Position numbers and translations under genes: made by a program. From NCBI RefSeq assembly GCF_015767675.1, contig NZ_CP065217.1, positions 62,001 to 126,000 on the forward strand: DNA of 64,000 nucleotides, written 5' to 3'. Under the pieces are notes generated by a model, which was not told the DNA's origin, searched no databases, and saw only the letters and a list, made by a program, of their open reading frames with translations. Shown piece by piece: positions 7,653 to 17,584 of this stretch. Source of the DNA: Vibrio navarrensis (GTDB lineage: Bacteria > Pseudomonadota > Gammaproteobacteria > Enterobacterales > Vibrionaceae). The first letter of the stretch is position 1; the number at the start of each line of letters is the position of its first letter.

Positions 7653-9029
7653 ATGGAACAGCTAGCCCAAACCCCTGATCCTACGTATCTTTTAACCGTT
7701 GCAGCGCTGGCAATTGCCGCCTTGCTTCTCCTTATCATCAAAGTCAGAGTGCACGCTTTTGTCTCTCTGATTACCGTCAGTTTGGCGACAGCCATCGCCA
7801 CTGGCGTCACGGCAGACAAAGTGGTGCCCACCATGCTGGGGGGCTTTGGCGGCACACTGGCCTCCGTGGCGCTGCTTGTTGGCCTTGGCGCCATGATTGG
7901 CAAAATTTTGGAAGTGACGGGCGGGGCGAAAGTGCTGGCCGACACCATGATCGGTCGCTTTGGCAAAGAGCGTGCGCCGCTTGCACTGGGGGTTGCTTCG
8001 CTGCTGTTCGGCTTCCCGATCTTTTTTGACGCAGGCCTTGTGGTGATGATGCCGATCATCTTCAGCGTGGCCAAACGCTTTGGCGGCTCACCGCTGAAAT
8101 ATGCCTTGCCCTCTGCGGGCGCATTTGCGGTGATGCATGCGTTTGTGCCGCCGCACCCGGGCCCAGTGGCGGCGGCGGAGTTTCTCGGCGCGAACATCGG
8201 CCTGTTGTTGGTGGTTGGGATCTTGGTCGCGATTCCGACTTGGTATCTTGGTGCCTACTTGTTTGGTCTATATGCTGGCAAAAAATTCGACATTCCGCTG
8301 TCAAAAGCCTTTTTCAATAGCGACACCATCCTAGACGAAAAGCAAATGCCCAAATTTGCTACCGTGATGACGCTGCTGGTGCTGCCGGTGCTGCTCATCT
8401 GTCTTGATACGGTGCTTAACACCTTAGCGGTGGCGGGCGTTATCGACGGTAAAACACCATTGGTGGCGTTTTTACGCATGCTGGGTAAAACGCCCGTGGC
8501 GCTGCTCATCACCTTGGTGGTGTGTCTGTTGGTGTTTGCCAAAGATTACGGCATGGCGAAGTTGGAAAAGCTGTGCGGCGATTCACTCGCGCCGATTTGT
8601 GGTGTGATCCTCGTGACAGGCGCGGGTGGCATGTTTGGCGGTGTGTTGCGCGCCAGCGGTATTGGTGATGCGTTGGCTAACGTGCTGACCGATACTGGCA
8701 TGCCGGTGATTGTGGCCGCGTTTGTGATCTCCACTTGCTTGCGCGTCGCGCAGGGCTCGGCCACCGTGGCGCTAACGACGACGGCGGCACTGATTGCGCC
8801 TGTGGTCGCGGCAACAACAGGCTTGAGCGAACTGGATCTGTGCTTTATCGTGATCGCCATTGCTGGCGGCGCGACGGTGCTGTCTCACTTTAATGACTCC
8901 GGTTTCTGGTTGGTTTCCCGCTTGATGGAAATGGACGAGAAAACCACTTTAAAAACTTGGACGGTAATGGAAACGTTACTTGGTGGTATCGCCTTTATTA
9001 TCGTTGCAACATTGAGCTTTATTCTTTAG
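7653..9029 (+). CDS. Gluconate permease, GntP family
   Basis: This 458-residue inner-membrane protein imports gluconate by proton symport and feeds GntK. It is hydrophobic throughout, with 12-14 predicted spans, and contains family motifs such as GFGGTLASVALLVGLGAM (about 66-83), GFPIFFDAGLVVM (about 115-127) and FVPPHPGP (about 164-171). A ribosome-binding site AAAGGTG precedes ATG 7653. eda follows 9 bases after its stop, so the two form an operon driven from the double GntR operator. The family includes GntT, GntU and GntP; I cannot choose one name from sequence alone. Confidence 0.92.
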   Translation: MEQLAQTPDPTYLLTVAALAIAALLLLIIKVRVHAFVSLITVSLATAIATGVTADKVVPTMLGGFGGTLASVALLVGLGAMIGKILEVTGGAKVLADTMIGRFGKERAPLALGVASLLFGFPIFFDAGLVVMMPIIFSVAKRFGGSPLKYALPSAGAFAVMHAFVPPHPGPVAAAEFLGANIGLLLVVGILVAIPTWYLGAYLFGLYAGKKFDIPLSKAFFNSDTILDEKQMPKFATVMTLLVLPVLLICLDTVLNTLAVAGVIDGKTPLVAFLRMLGKTPVALLITLVVCLLVFAKDYGMAKLEKLCGDSLAPICGVILVTGAGGMFGGVLRASGIGDALANVLTDTGMPVIVAAFVISTCLRVAQGSATVALTTTAALIAPVVAATTGLSELDLCFIVIAIAGGATVLSHFNDSGFWLVSRLMEMDEKTTLKTWTVMETLLGGIAFIIVATLSFIL

Positions 9030-9038
9030 AGGTGATCG

Positions 9039-9650
9039 ATGAAAACACTTGAACAACGACTAAGAGAAATCCAAATCGTCCCGGTTATTGCCATCAACGA
9101 CGTATCGCATGCGCTGCCACTCGCGAAAGTGTTGGTGGAAAATGGTCTGCCGTGTGCGGAAGTGACTTTCCGCACTGAAGCGGCGGCAGAATCGATTCGC
9201 CTGATGCGTGAAGCGTACCCTGATCTGCTGATTGGTGCAGGTACGGTGCTGACTACAGAGCAAGTGGACATCGCCATCGAAGCGGGGGTGGATTTCATCG
9301 TCAGCCCCGGCTTTAACCCAACCACAGTGAAATACTGTCAGCAGCGCGGTGTGGCCATCGTACCGGGCGTCAACAACCCAAGCTTAGTGGAACAAGCGAT
9401 GGAAATGGGGCTGCGCACGTTGAAGTTCTTCCCAGCAGAGCCGTCAGGCGGTGTGGCGATGTTGAAAGCGCTGACGGCCGTTTACCCCGTGGAATTTATG
9501 CCAACCGGTGGCGTGAGCCCATCTAACGTGGAAGATTATCTCGCGCTGAAATCGGTTGTCGCCTGTGGCGGTACGTGGATGGTGCCCACCGCCATGATGG
9601 ACAACGGCGATTGGGAAGGTATTGCCGAACTGGTTCGTGTGGTGAAGTAA
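9039..9650 (+). CDS. eda: KDPG/KHG aldolase
   Basis: Eda splits KDPG into pyruvate and glyceraldehyde 3-phosphate, completing the Entner-Doudoroff pathway. The 203-residue protein has the Schiff-base lysine K129 (in LKFFPAE), the catalytic glutamate E41 and R45 (in EVTFRTE), and the phosphate-binding GGV near residue 157; these match E. coli K133, E45 and R49 with a constant offset of four. It is the last gene of the permease-eda operon and is followed by a strong terminator. Confidence 0.96.
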   Translation: MKTLEQRLREIQIVPVIAINDVSHALPLAKVLVENGLPCAEVTFRTEAAAESIRLMREAYPDLLIGAGTVLTTEQVDIAIEAGVDFIVSPGFNPTTVKYCQQRGVAIVPGVNNPSLVEQAMEMGLRTLKFFPAEPSGGVAMLKALTAVYPVEFMPTGGVSPSNVEDYLALKSVVACGGTWMVPTAMMDNGDWEGIAELVRVVK

Positions 9651-9672
9651 AAAATAGTGCACCATAACGCAA

Positions 9673-9700
9673 AAGGCCATCGTTTGATGGCCTTCTTTTA
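9673..9700 (+). terminator. Terminator after eda
   Basis: The stem AAGGCCATC / GATGGCCTT with a GTTT loop (9673-9694) is followed by CTTTTA. It also lies at the tail of the converging exporter gene. Confidence 0.85.
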
Positions 9701-9706
9701 TATTGG

Positions 9707-10834
9707 TTAACCCTTCGTTTTACCCGACAGTGTCAGCAGCAAAGTGGCGCTACCACAAGTAATAAGTACCCAGCCTAGGTGGCCGACGAGCGCCGCGGTG
9801 GCTAAGCCAGCGCCTATCAACAGGTAATACATCAGGCCAAATAGCGCGCCAGCACTGCCTGCCTGCGCTTTGTATTGTGATAATGCCATGCTCAGCACAT
9901 TCGGAATGGCTATGCCAAACGCCATCACCACCAACAGCATCGGGGCGACAAACCAGATCGACGCCTGTAACGCGTAAACTGCTATAGCGCCGAGCGTCAA
10001 AAGCAGTGACGCGGCTTTCAATAAGCTCTGCTGTGCCATGTTTTTGGCCAGCAAGCCCTTATTCACGTAGCTCCCAAGTAAAGAGCCGAGTCCAAGCACG
10101 AGGCCGCTGTAGCCGAACTGTTCGGCGGAGTAACCGAGCGTGGCAAATGCAAAAGCGCCGAGTTGGTAGTAAGAGAACAGCGCAATGTTATACAGCGCCA
10201 CCAAGAAGGCCGAACGCCAGATGTGCGCATCTTTGACCATACGCCGGCTCAATGCACCCAGTGCAAGGGGATGTTTGCTTTGCTGGGTTTCTGGCAATTT
10301 GACGAAGTTGTAGAACAGCAAGGCAAGCGCCAAGACAAACAGAGCCAGAAAGACCGCCGCATGGCCGCCAAGCTGGGCGAGTTGCCCGCCGCTAAACATG
10401 CCGATCACCGGGCTGATGGATATCCCTAAGCCCATTAAGCTGAAGACTTTGCCAAGCTCCGTGCCAGTAAAACAATCACGCAACATCGTTTGGGTCACCA
10501 CCGAGCCAACAGCGATGCCAAACGCACTGCAAGCGCGCGCCAACATCAAAATGGTAAAGCTGTCGGTGTGCATCGCGGTAAACGCACTGGCAGCGTAGAT
10601 CAACAAGCCCAGTAACATGGTGGGGCGTCTTCCCCATTGATCTGCCAAAATGCCCCACACCGCGACGCCCAGCGCAAAAACGCCAAAATAGATCGAGAGA
10701 GTTTGCGCCGCTTGCGCGTAAGAGACGCTAAATGCCTGTGCAATCGAGCCTAAGGCGGGGCTGTAAATGGTTTCGACAATTTGCGGAAACATCAGCATCA
10801 CGACCATTAAGCCAAGAGAGGGTTTTGCTTTCAT
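9707..10834 (-). CDS. Bcr/CflA-type multidrug MFS exporter
   Basis: From ATG 10834 the protein is 375 residues with 12 hydrophobic spans. The loop 2-3 motif of drug:proton antiporters is visible (GILADQWGRRPTMLLG), followed by ARACSAFGIAVGSVVTQTMLRD in the fourth-fifth span region, which is characteristic of the Bcr/CflA group. The open frame extends to 10999, but AAGGTGAG sits at the right distance from 10834 and the first 55 extra residues are not membrane-like. It is divergently transcribed from an AraC-type regulator, the usual arrangement for a regulated exporter. The substrate is unknown. Confidence 0.85.
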   Translation of the reverse strand: MKAKPSLGLMVVMLMFPQIVETIYSPALGSIAQAFSVSYAQAAQTLSIYFGVFALGVAVWGILADQWGRRPTMLLGLLIYAASAFTAMHTDSFTILMLARACSAFGIAVGSVVTQTMLRDCFTGTELGKVFSLMGLGISISPVIGMFSGGQLAQLGGHAAVFLALFVLALALLFYNFVKLPETQQSKHPLALGALSRRMVKDAHIWRSAFLVALYNIALFSYYQLGAFAFATLGYSAEQFGYSGLVLGLGSLLGSYVNKGLLAKNMAQQSLLKAASLLLTLGAIAVYALQASIWFVAPMLLVVMAFGIAIPNVLSMALSQYKAQAGSAGALFGLMYYLLIGAGLATAALVGHLGWVLITCGSATLLLTLSGKTKG

Positions 10835-10899
10835 TGCGATTCTCACCTTTGTTTTGTTCGCGGTGAGTATATCTGCCATGATATTGGGTAAGTTAACGA

Positions 10900-10929
10900 C
10901 ATTCAGAATGAAAATATCAACATTCGGAC
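10900..10929. promoter_or_regulatory. Candidate operator between exporter and AraC-type gene
   Basis: A perfect palindrome CATTC-A-GAATG (10900-10910) is followed by a second CATTCGGAC half (10920-10928). It lies in the short divergent promoter region, where the AraC-type regulator would be expected to bind. No binding data exist for it here. Confidence 0.35.
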
Positions 10930-10972
10930 AGGCGAAGATGGCTGGATGTGAATATGGATGGTAAGAGACATT

Positions 10973-11752
10973 ATGGCAGTGATTACCCCAGCAACCCAAT
11001 TTGACGCTGATGCGCTGCCCGCCAGCGTCATTGGGATCGCCTCAGAGATCGGCCAGCACGATTCCGGTATGCATCAGCACAGCAAAGGGCAGTTACTTTA
11101 CGCGGCGAAAGGTTGCATGACTTTTGTACTGGACCATTCGCTGTGTACCTTGCCGCCGACAAAAGCCGTGTGGATCCCGCCCAATCTGTCTCATCGCGCG
11201 GTGATGACCAATGTGGTGGCCTATCGCTCGCTCTATTTTGATTGTCGCCAGTTCACGGCGCCGACGGAGTTGGTGATGATAGACGTCAACCCACTGTTGC
11301 AAGCGTTGATTGAACGCATGGCGTTTTGGCCGTGGGACAAGGCGGAAGAAGAGATGCGCAATATCGTCGCGCTGTTTTGGGAAGAGTTCGCCAGCGCTAA
11401 ACGTCACTTTTTCCAGCTCCCCTTGCCGCAAGATGCCCGGTTACAACCATTTCGCGCCGCGATGACCCAAGAGACTTTTTTAGCGCCCTCAGCGGCTGAG
11501 CTAGCCGAGCGTGTTGGCCTGAGCAGTAAAACCGTCACACGAATGTTTCAAACCGACACGGGTATGTCGTATCAAGAGTGGCGCCAGCAGTGGCGCTTGC
11601 TCAAATCGATCGAACTGCTTTCGTCAGGCCTGTGTGTCACCGATGTGGCGTATTGGCTGGAGTTTGCCTCAGACAGCGCCTTTATCGCCTTTTTCAAAAA
11701 GCAGACTGGTTACCCGCCGTTGCACTTTATGAAAATTGGGCAAAACTTATGA
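10973..11752 (+). CDS. AraC-family transcriptional regulator
   Basis: The protein is 259 residues from ATG 10973 (GGTAAGAG precedes it; ATG 10958 is an in-frame alternative). The N-terminal 110 residues look like a cupin sensing domain (histidine-rich MHQHSKGQL, then PTKAVWIPPNLSHRAV). The C-terminal 100 residues contain two helix-turn-helix units: one around AELAERVGLSSKTVTRMF and one around VTDVAYWLEFASDSAFIAFF, ending in the family signature FFKKQTGYPP. It sits head-to-head with the MFS exporter and probably controls it. Confidence 0.88.
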   Translation: MAVITPATQFDADALPASVIGIASEIGQHDSGMHQHSKGQLLYAAKGCMTFVLDHSLCTLPPTKAVWIPPNLSHRAVMTNVVAYRSLYFDCRQFTAPTELVMIDVNPLLQALIERMAFWPWDKAEEEMRNIVALFWEEFASAKRHFFQLPLPQDARLQPFRAAMTQETFLAPSAAELAERVGLSSKTVTRMFQTDTGMSYQEWRQQWRLLKSIELLSSGLCVTDVAYWLEFASDSAFIAFFKKQTGYPPLHFMKIGQNL

Positions 11753-11892
11753 AGGAGTGGCAAGCACATAAACCAAGTTCAGTGATGGATTCTGCGTTTG
11801 TGTGAACTGAGCGCGCATGGCTTTGCATCGCCAAAGTGAGTTGTGTTTACGTGTTGTAGCGCGTTTACCCGTGACTAGCTAGAGGAATTCGC

Positions 11893-12660
11893 ATGAGTCG
11901 AACTGTTAAATTATTAATGTTGGGGTGGTTAGGATTATTTTTATCTATACCACCAGTGTGGGCCAGTGTGACTTGGCAAGGACATTGTCGAGACAGGCTC
12001 CCTTTTCTTTATTACGAAGATGGACAGTGCAAAGGGCCGGGTGGGGATGTGATCACCCAAGCCATCAGTAAAATGGGTCATCAAATCGAATGGACCAAGG
12101 CGCCTTGGGCGAGAACCATTGGTGTTGCTCCACAAGGTGGTGTTGACATCATCCCTTTGCATTCGATGAATGAAGAGCGTGAGACGTACTTACATCCTCT
12201 CTTGATGGGCTACGGAAAAAGAGAAGTGTTTTACTTCACTCGTAAAGACTCTGATATTGATGCGAAAGATTTTGATGAAATCGTCAGTAAAGGGTATGTG
12301 ATTGGTGCGCTTAATGGCAGTTTCTATAGTTCGCAATTCAATCAAAACGTGGATAAGTTGCGCACAAACTTTGTCACCAAGGGTGATCAATTGATCAACA
12401 TGCTCAAGGCGGGCCGGTTGGATCTGGTTATCACCTCAGAGCAGCATGGTTTGGAGGTGTTTGACAGTGATCCTGAGTTGAGAAAAATTGCCTACAAAGA
12501 CGTGTCACTGAATGGTCGGTTTTTTAGTGTCCCTAGGCGTTCTGCGAATTATCAATACATTGAGCAATTAGAAGCGATTTTATTGGAGATGCGACGCTCA
12601 GGAGAAGTCACTCGTATCTATGAATCTTATGGTTTAGAAGCACCGATCCAGCAAGAATGA
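11893..12660 (+). CDS. Periplasmic solute-binding protein, family 3-like
   Basis: The 255-residue product has a signal peptide (about 1-24, cleavage after VWA) and the two-lobed layout of bacterial extracellular solute-binding proteins of family 3: DRLPFLYYEDGQCKGPGGDVI near the mature N-terminus, a central KGYVIGALNGSFYSS lobe, and GRLDLVITSEQHGLE. Two cysteines near the mature N-terminus (C32 and C46) could pair. GAGGAATTC precedes the ATG. No permease or ATPase gene is adjacent, so it may act as an orphan or sensing protein rather than as part of an importer. The ligand is unknown. Confidence 0.8.
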   Translation: MSRTVKLLMLGWLGLFLSIPPVWASVTWQGHCRDRLPFLYYEDGQCKGPGGDVITQAISKMGHQIEWTKAPWARTIGVAPQGGVDIIPLHSMNEERETYLHPLLMGYGKREVFYFTRKDSDIDAKDFDEIVSKGYVIGALNGSFYSSQFNQNVDKLRTNFVTKGDQLINMLKAGRLDLVITSEQHGLEVFDSDPELRKIAYKDVSLNGRFFSVPRRSANYQYIEQLEAILLEMRRSGEVTRIYESYGLEAPIQQE

Positions 12661-12688
12661 CCTTGTGGTTGTGAGGTGGAGGCAAATG

Positions 12689-12727
12689 ACCGCGGGCCGG
12701 TGAGTTGGCCCGCGGTTATGTTTTTTT
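12689..12727 (+). terminator. Terminator after the solute-binding protein gene
   Basis: A 10-bp stem ACCGCGGGCC / GGCCCGCGGT (12689-12698 and 12707-12716) is followed by TATG and seven T residues. Confidence 0.88.
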
Positions 12728-12734
12728 GGGCGCC

Positions 12735-14090
12735 TTAGCGCATAGTAACGAACTCTTCCGAACCGGTTGGGTGGATAGCCACAACTGAGTCGAAATCGGC
12801 TTTGGTTGCGCCCATCTTCATCGCCACGCCGAAACCTTGAATCATTTCGTCCACCGCGAAACCGATGCCGTGCAGGCCGACCACTTTCTCATCTTCACCC
12901 GCACATACGAGCTTCATCTTGCATGGCTGACGGTGTTGCGTCACCGCGGTGTACATCGCAGTAAAGCCTGATGTGTACACTTTCACGTTCTCTTTGCCAT
13001 ATTGAGCGATCGCTTCTGGTTCAGTCAGGCCAATAGTGCCGATAGGTGGGTGGCTGAACACTACAGTTGGCACCAACTCATAGTCCATCTTCGCGTTGGG
13101 TTTGTTGTTGAACAGACGCTCAGAGAGCTGACGACCTGCTTTCACTGCAACCGGGGTGAGTTCTATGCCGCCTTCCATAATATCGCCCACGCAGTAAATG
13201 CCTTCTATGTTGGTGGCTTGGAACTCATCGACTTTGATGTAGCCGCGCTCGTTGGTCGCTACGCCGGTTGCGCTCAGGTTGATGGCGTCAGTCGCAGGGT
13301 GACGGCCGATTGCCCAGATAAGCTGATCAACGTTTTGGCTTGTACCGTTTTCAAGGTGAAGCGTTAGGCTGCCATCGGCTTCTTTCACCACCTCTTTTGG
13401 TACCGAGTGGGTGTGCAATGTTGGGCCTTCTGCCGCCATCACTTCCACTAAGGTGTCGATGATCATAGGGTCGAAGCTGCGCAGTGGTGATTCTTTACGG
13501 CAGAACAGGTGAGTTTCGGTGCCAAGCGCGTTGAGTACGCCAGCGATTTCCACCGCGATGTAACCCGCGCCGACCACAGCAACACGTTTTGGTTGCTCTG
13601 CTAGGTCGAAGAAGCCGTTGGAATCGATGCCGTATTCCGCGCCCGGAATGTTTGGAATGGTCGGGCGGCCGCCTACGGCGATCAGGATGTGATCCGCGGT
13701 GTAGTGCTCACCGTTCACTTCCACGGTTTTCGCATCGATGAATTTCGCGAAGCCTTTAATCACGTTGACTTTGTTGTTGCCGAGCACGCGATCGTAAGAT
13801 TGATGGATACGGCCAATGTACGCTTGGCGGCTTTCCACCAGTTTGCTCCAGTCGAAGCCTTTTACGTCCACATCAAAGCCGTAATCTGGAGCGTAAAGGC
13901 TCATCGCTTCGGCGATTTGCGCGCCATGCCACATCACTTTTTTCGGTACACAACCGACGTTGACACAGGTGCCGCCGAGGTCTTTCGCTTCGATCAGCGC
14001 CACTTTCGCGCCATACATGGCTGCACGGTTGGCCGATGCGATACCGCCACTACCACCACCGATACAGATATAGTCAAAATGCGTTGCCAT
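12735..14090 (-). CDS. gorA: Glutathione-disulfide reductase
   Basis: GorA reduces oxidised glutathione with NADPH in the cytoplasm. From ATG 14090 it is 451 residues (E. coli Gor is 450). FAD binding is by [13 protein letters not shown] (11-23), the redox disulfide is C42/C47 in [13 protein letters not shown], the NADPH fold begins at [15 protein letters not shown], and the catalytic histidine is H440 in [10 protein letters not shown] at the C-terminus. The frame is open to 14132, but GGAG lies at the correct distance from 14090 and E. coli Gor begins at the same point. Confidence 0.96.
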   Translation of the reverse strand: MATHFDYICIGGGSGGIASANRAAMYGAKVALIEAKDLGGTCVNVGCVPKKVMWHGAQIAEAMSLYAPDYGFDVDVKGFDWSKLVESRQAYIGRIHQSYDRVLGNNKVNVIKGFAKFIDAKTVEVNGEHYTADHILIAVGGRPTIPNIPGAEYGIDSNGFFDLAEQPKRVAVVGAGYIAVEIAGVLNALGTETHLFCRKESPLRSFDPMIIDTLVEVMAAEGPTLHTHSVPKEVVKEADGSLTLHLENGTSQNVDQLIWAIGRHPATDAINLSATGVATNERGYIKVDEFQATNIEGIYCVGDIMEGGIELTPVAVKAGRQLSERLFNNKPNAKMDYELVPTVVFSHPPIGTIGLTEPEAIAQYGKENVKVYTSGFTAMYTAVTQHRQPCKMKLVCAGEDEKVVGLHGIGFAVDEMIQGFGVAMKMGATKADFDSVVAIHPTGSEEFVTMR

Positions 14091-14306
14091 TACTTTCTCC
14101 AAGATCTTATTGATTTTTTGAGTGCCCAACATAGATTGGGGTGGCGCGTTGTGAAGTCAATGCCACCGCTTTCCCCCTATCATAAAACGAGTCTAGCAAT
14201 TTGCTTAATGGGAAAAAGTGACGATGCTTATGACAAATAGCGATGAGAGGATCGGAAAAGCTCGCGCTCAAGGAATATGAGGCAGAGTTAAGTGGCGATG
14301 TTGGGT

Positions 14307-14337
14307 GAAAAAAGCGCAGCGGTTAAGGCGCTGCGCT
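14307..14337 (-). terminator. Terminator of rlmJ
   Basis: On the minus strand the stem AGCGCAGCG / CGCTGCGCT (14313-14321, 14329-14337) is followed by a run of U residues (complement of the A-run ending at 14312). Confidence 0.8.
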
Positions 14338-14360
14338 GAGAGAGGAGGGGCGCTCAGCCG

Positions 14361-15200
14361 TTATTCCGGTACCACCCACTCGACTTTCCAGTGGCCTGTC
14401 GCTGGCGCGATGGCTTGTTGCAGAAACGGCAGAATCTCTTGCATCTGGCTTTCCAGCTTCCACGGCGGGTTTATCACGATCATGCCGGATGCCGTCATGC
14501 CGCGCTCGTTGGTGTCGGGTGACACGCCGAGCTCAATTTGTAAGATTTTGCGAATGCCGAGCCCTTCAAGCCCTTCCAGCATGTCATCGATGTCGCAGCG
14601 ATTGACCACTGGATACCAAATCGCGTAGATGCCCGTCGCCCAACGTTTGTGGCTTTGGTAAATCGCTTGCACCACATCACGGTACTCTTTGGCTAGCTCG
14701 TAAGGTGGGTCAATCAGCACTAAACCGCGGCGCTCTTGTGGCGGCAGGCTGGCTTTAAGGCGTGAAAAGCCATCTTCTTTGTAGATGCTCACTTGGTGAT
14801 CACGGTGAAACTCTTGTTCCAATAGCGGGTAATCGCTTGGGTGAAGCTCGGTGAGTACCATACGATCTTGCTCACGCAACTGAGCACGCGCCACGCGCGG
14901 CGAACCTGGGTAGTAACGTAAGTTGTCGCCGTTATTCAGCACCTTGATGGCATCGAGGTAGCTTTTAAGATCTTCAGGAAGATTGTTTTGCTCCCAAATT
15001 CGTGCGATGCCTTGTTTGTATTCGCCCGTCTTTTCTGACCATTCATGCGTTAGATCGTAGCGACCCACGCCGGAATGGGTGTCGTGATAGACGAAGGGTT
15101 TGTCTTTTTGTTTTAAGGCGTCCAGAATCAAACTCTGAACAATATGCTTTACCACGTCGGCGTGATTGCCAGCGTGAAAACTGTGGCGATAACTCAGCAA
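14361..15200 (-). CDS. rlmJ: 23S rRNA (adenine-2030-N6) methyltransferase
   Basis: RlmJ methylates A2030 of 23S rRNA. The protein begins LSYRHSFHAGNHADVVKH, the same N-terminus as E. coli RlmJ, but the codon before it is TTG; taking TTG 15200 as start gives 279 residues, against 280 in E. coli. The amino-methyltransferase motif DPPY is in VLIDPPYELAKEY, and DTHSGVGRYDL is the SAM-binding region. The open frame extends to 15587, but that extension overlaps the prlC promoter and start in antisense and does not look like protein. GAGAG lies 6 bases before the TTG. Confidence 0.9.
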   Translation of the reverse strand: MLSYRHSFHAGNHADVVKHIVQSLILDALKQKDKPFVYHDTHSGVGRYDLTHEWSEKTGEYKQGIARIWEQNNLPEDLKSYLDAIKVLNNGDNLRYYPGSPRVARAQLREQDRMVLTELHPSDYPLLEQEFHRDHQVSIYKEDGFSRLKASLPPQERRGLVLIDPPYELAKEYRDVVQAIYQSHKRWATGIYAIWYPVVNRCDIDDMLEGLEGLGIRKILQIELGVSPDTNERGMTASGMIVINPPWKLESQMQEILPFLQQAIAPATGHWKVEWVVPE

Positions 15201-15470
15201 AATACACTCTCGTAACACTCTTGGCAGAGTGTGGTCTGGGATGAATAGGGTGATTATATACGCAAGTGATGCGGATGTTGATGGATCTCTCAGCCTAAGC
15301 ACGGACAAAATTGCTCCACAGTATTGAAATCTGAACCTGTTGCTCATATGTAGTGTCATAATGCAGTACGTATTACCTCCGTTGGCTGAAAAACAGTCGA
15401 TGGAAGCGCGCAGCCCGTTGGACGCGCGGCTGCCCCAGTCACGCCTATGAACCAAACAAAAGGAATTTAT

Positions 15471-17513
15471 ATGTCGAATCCACTGCTTACTTTTACGGAT
15501 CTGCCTCCGTTTTCTCAAATCAAACCTGAGCATGTGAAACCTGCGGTCGAGCAGGCGATTGCCGATTGCCGCGCCAAGATTGACCAAGTGTTGGCGGACA
15601 ACAGCAACCCGAGCTGGGAAAGCGTGATTGCGCCGATTGAGGAAGTGGATGATCGCCTGAGCCGCATTTGGTCACCCGTCAGCCATATGAACTCGGTGGT
15701 TAACAGCGATGAGCTGCGTGATGCTTATGAAAGCTGCTTGCCGATGCTGTCAGAGTACGGCACTTGGGTCGGTCAGCACAAAGGCCTGTTTGAAGCTTAC
15801 AAAACCATCAAAGCCAGCGATGAGTATCAAAAACTGACGCAAGCGCAGAAGAAAACCATCACCGATTCACTGCGTGATTTTGAGTTGTCGGGCATCGGCT
15901 TGCCTGCGGACGAGCAGCATCGCTACGGCGAGATCAGCAAACGCATGTCGGAGCTGAGCTCGAAATTCTCCAACAACACCCTTGATGCCACCATGGGCTG
16001 GACCAAGCACCTCACGGATGAAAAAGAGCTAGCAGGCATGCCTGAATCCGCGCTGGCGGCGGCCAAAGCGGCGGCAGAAGCGAAAGAGCTGGATGGCTAT
16101 CTGCTGACGCTCGACGTACCGTCGTATCTGCCAGTGATGACTTACTGTGACAACCAAGCGCTGCGCCGTGAAGTTTACGAAGCGTATGTGACGCGCGCCT
16201 CTGATCGCGGCCCGAACGCGGGTAAGTGGGACAACACGGAAATCATCAACGAGCAGTTAAAACTGCGCTATGAAATTGCCCGTATGCTGGGTTTTAACAC
16301 TTACAGCGAAAAATCGCTGGCGACCAAAATGGCCGAGAGCCCAGCACAAGTGCTTGGCTTTTTGAATGATTTGGCCACCAAAGCCAAGCCGCAAGGTGAG
16401 CGCGAAGTTGAAGAACTGCGTCAGTTTGCTGAGCAAGAGTTTGGTGTGTCTGAACTCAACGTGTGGGACATCGCTTACTACAGCGAAAAGCAAAAACAGC
16501 ATCTGTTCCAAATTTCTGATGAAGAGTTGCGCCCTTATTTCCCTGAGTCCAAAGCCGTCAGTGGCCTGTTTGAAGTGCTCAAGCGCGTGTTTGGCATGAG
16601 TGTGCAAGAGCGTCAGGGCGTCGATGTTTGGCATAAGTCGGTGCGTTTCTTCGATATTTTTGATGCACAAGGCACGCTGCGCGGCAGTTTCTACCTGGAT
16701 CTCTACGCGCGTGAACACAAACGTGGCGGCGCGTGGATGGATGAGTGCCGCGTGCGCCGCGTTAACGCGCAAGGCGATCTGCAAACGCCAGTGGCGTATC
16801 TGACGTGTAACTTCAACCGTCCGATCGGCAATAAGCCCGCGCTGTTTACGCACGATGAAGTGGTCACGCTGTTCCACGAATTCGGTCATGGCATCCATCA
16901 CATGTTGACCCAAGTGAGCACGGGTGCGGTTTCTGGCATCAATGGTGTGCCTTGGGATGCGGTTGAGCTGCCAAGCCAGTTCCTCGAAAACTGGTGCTGG
17001 GAAGAAGAGGCGCTGGCGTTTATCTCTGGCCACTACGAAACGGGCGAACCGCTGCCTAAAGCGATGCTAGAGAAAATGTTGGCGGCGAAGAACTTCCAGT
17101 CGGCGATGGGGATTTTGCGCCAGCTTGAGTTTGGTCTGTTCGATTTCACCCTGCACACTGAGTTCGATCCGGAAGTCGGCCCGCGTGTACTGGAAACGTT
17201 GGCGGAAGTGAAACAGAAAGTGGCGGTGCTGCCAGCGGTCGAATGGGCGCGTGCATCGCATAGTTTTGGGCATATCTTTGCGGGTGGTTATAGCGCGGGT
17301 TACTACAGCTATCTGTGGGCTGAAGTGCTCTCTTCCGATGCGTTCTCACGTTTTGAAGAAGAAGGGATTTTCAACTCTGAAACGGGGCAAAGCTTCCTGC
17401 ACAACATTCTTGAGATGGGCGGCAGCGAAGAGCCGATGGAGTTGTTTAAACGCTTCCGCGGCCGTGAACCACAAATTGATGCTTTGCTGCGTCATTGCGG
17501 TATTGCGGCGTAA
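15471..17513 (+). CDS. prlC: Oligopeptidase A (M3 metallopeptidase)
   Basis: PrlC is a cytoplasmic zinc peptidase that degrades oligopeptides, including cleaved signal peptides. From ATG 15471 it is 680 residues, the same as E. coli. The zinc site H469-E-F-G-H473 lies in TLFHEFGHGIHHML, with the third ligand expected in the glutamate-rich ENWCWEEEAL segment downstream. The N-terminal 200 residues form the helical lid. AAAAGGA precedes the chosen ATG; an upstream in-frame ATG at 15447 has no good ribosome-binding site. Confidence 0.95.
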   Translation: MSNPLLTFTDLPPFSQIKPEHVKPAVEQAIADCRAKIDQVLADNSNPSWESVIAPIEEVDDRLSRIWSPVSHMNSVVNSDELRDAYESCLPMLSEYGTWVGQHKGLFEAYKTIKASDEYQKLTQAQKKTITDSLRDFELSGIGLPADEQHRYGEISKRMSELSSKFSNNTLDATMGWTKHLTDEKELAGMPESALAAAKAAAEAKELDGYLLTLDVPSYLPVMTYCDNQALRREVYEAYVTRASDRGPNAGKWDNTEIINEQLKLRYEIARMLGFNTYSEKSLATKMAESPAQVLGFLNDLATKAKPQGEREVEELRQFAEQEFGVSELNVWDIAYYSEKQKQHLFQISDEELRPYFPESKAVSGLFEVLKRVFGMSVQERQGVDVWHKSVRFFDIFDAQGTLRGSFYLDLYAREHKRGGAWMDECRVRRVNAQGDLQTPVAYLTCNFNRPIGNKPALFTHDEVVTLFHEFGHGIHHMLTQVSTGAVSGINGVPWDAVELPSQFLENWCWEEEALAFISGHYETGEPLPKAMLEKMLAAKNFQSAMGILRQLEFGLFDFTLHTEFDPEVGPRVLETLAEVKQKVAVLPAVEWARASHSFGHIFAGGYSAGYYSYLWAEVLSSDAFSRFEEEGIFNSETGQSFLHNILEMGGSEEPMELFKRFRGREPQIDALLRHCGIAA

Positions 17514-17538
17514 TTCAATAAAGCGCGAAAACTTCACA

Positions 17539-17570
17539 CAAGGCCAGCCACAGTGCTGGCCTTGTTTTTT
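17539..17570 (+). terminator. Terminator after prlC
   Basis: The stem CAAGGCCAGC / GCTGGCCTTG (17539-17548, 17555-17564) is followed by six T residues. Confidence 0.9.
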
Positions 17571-17584
17571 GCTGAACGGCAGCG

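Noticed and set aside
14091..14132. Longer gorA start
   Set aside because: E. coli Gor begins at the shorter start and GGAG supports it.
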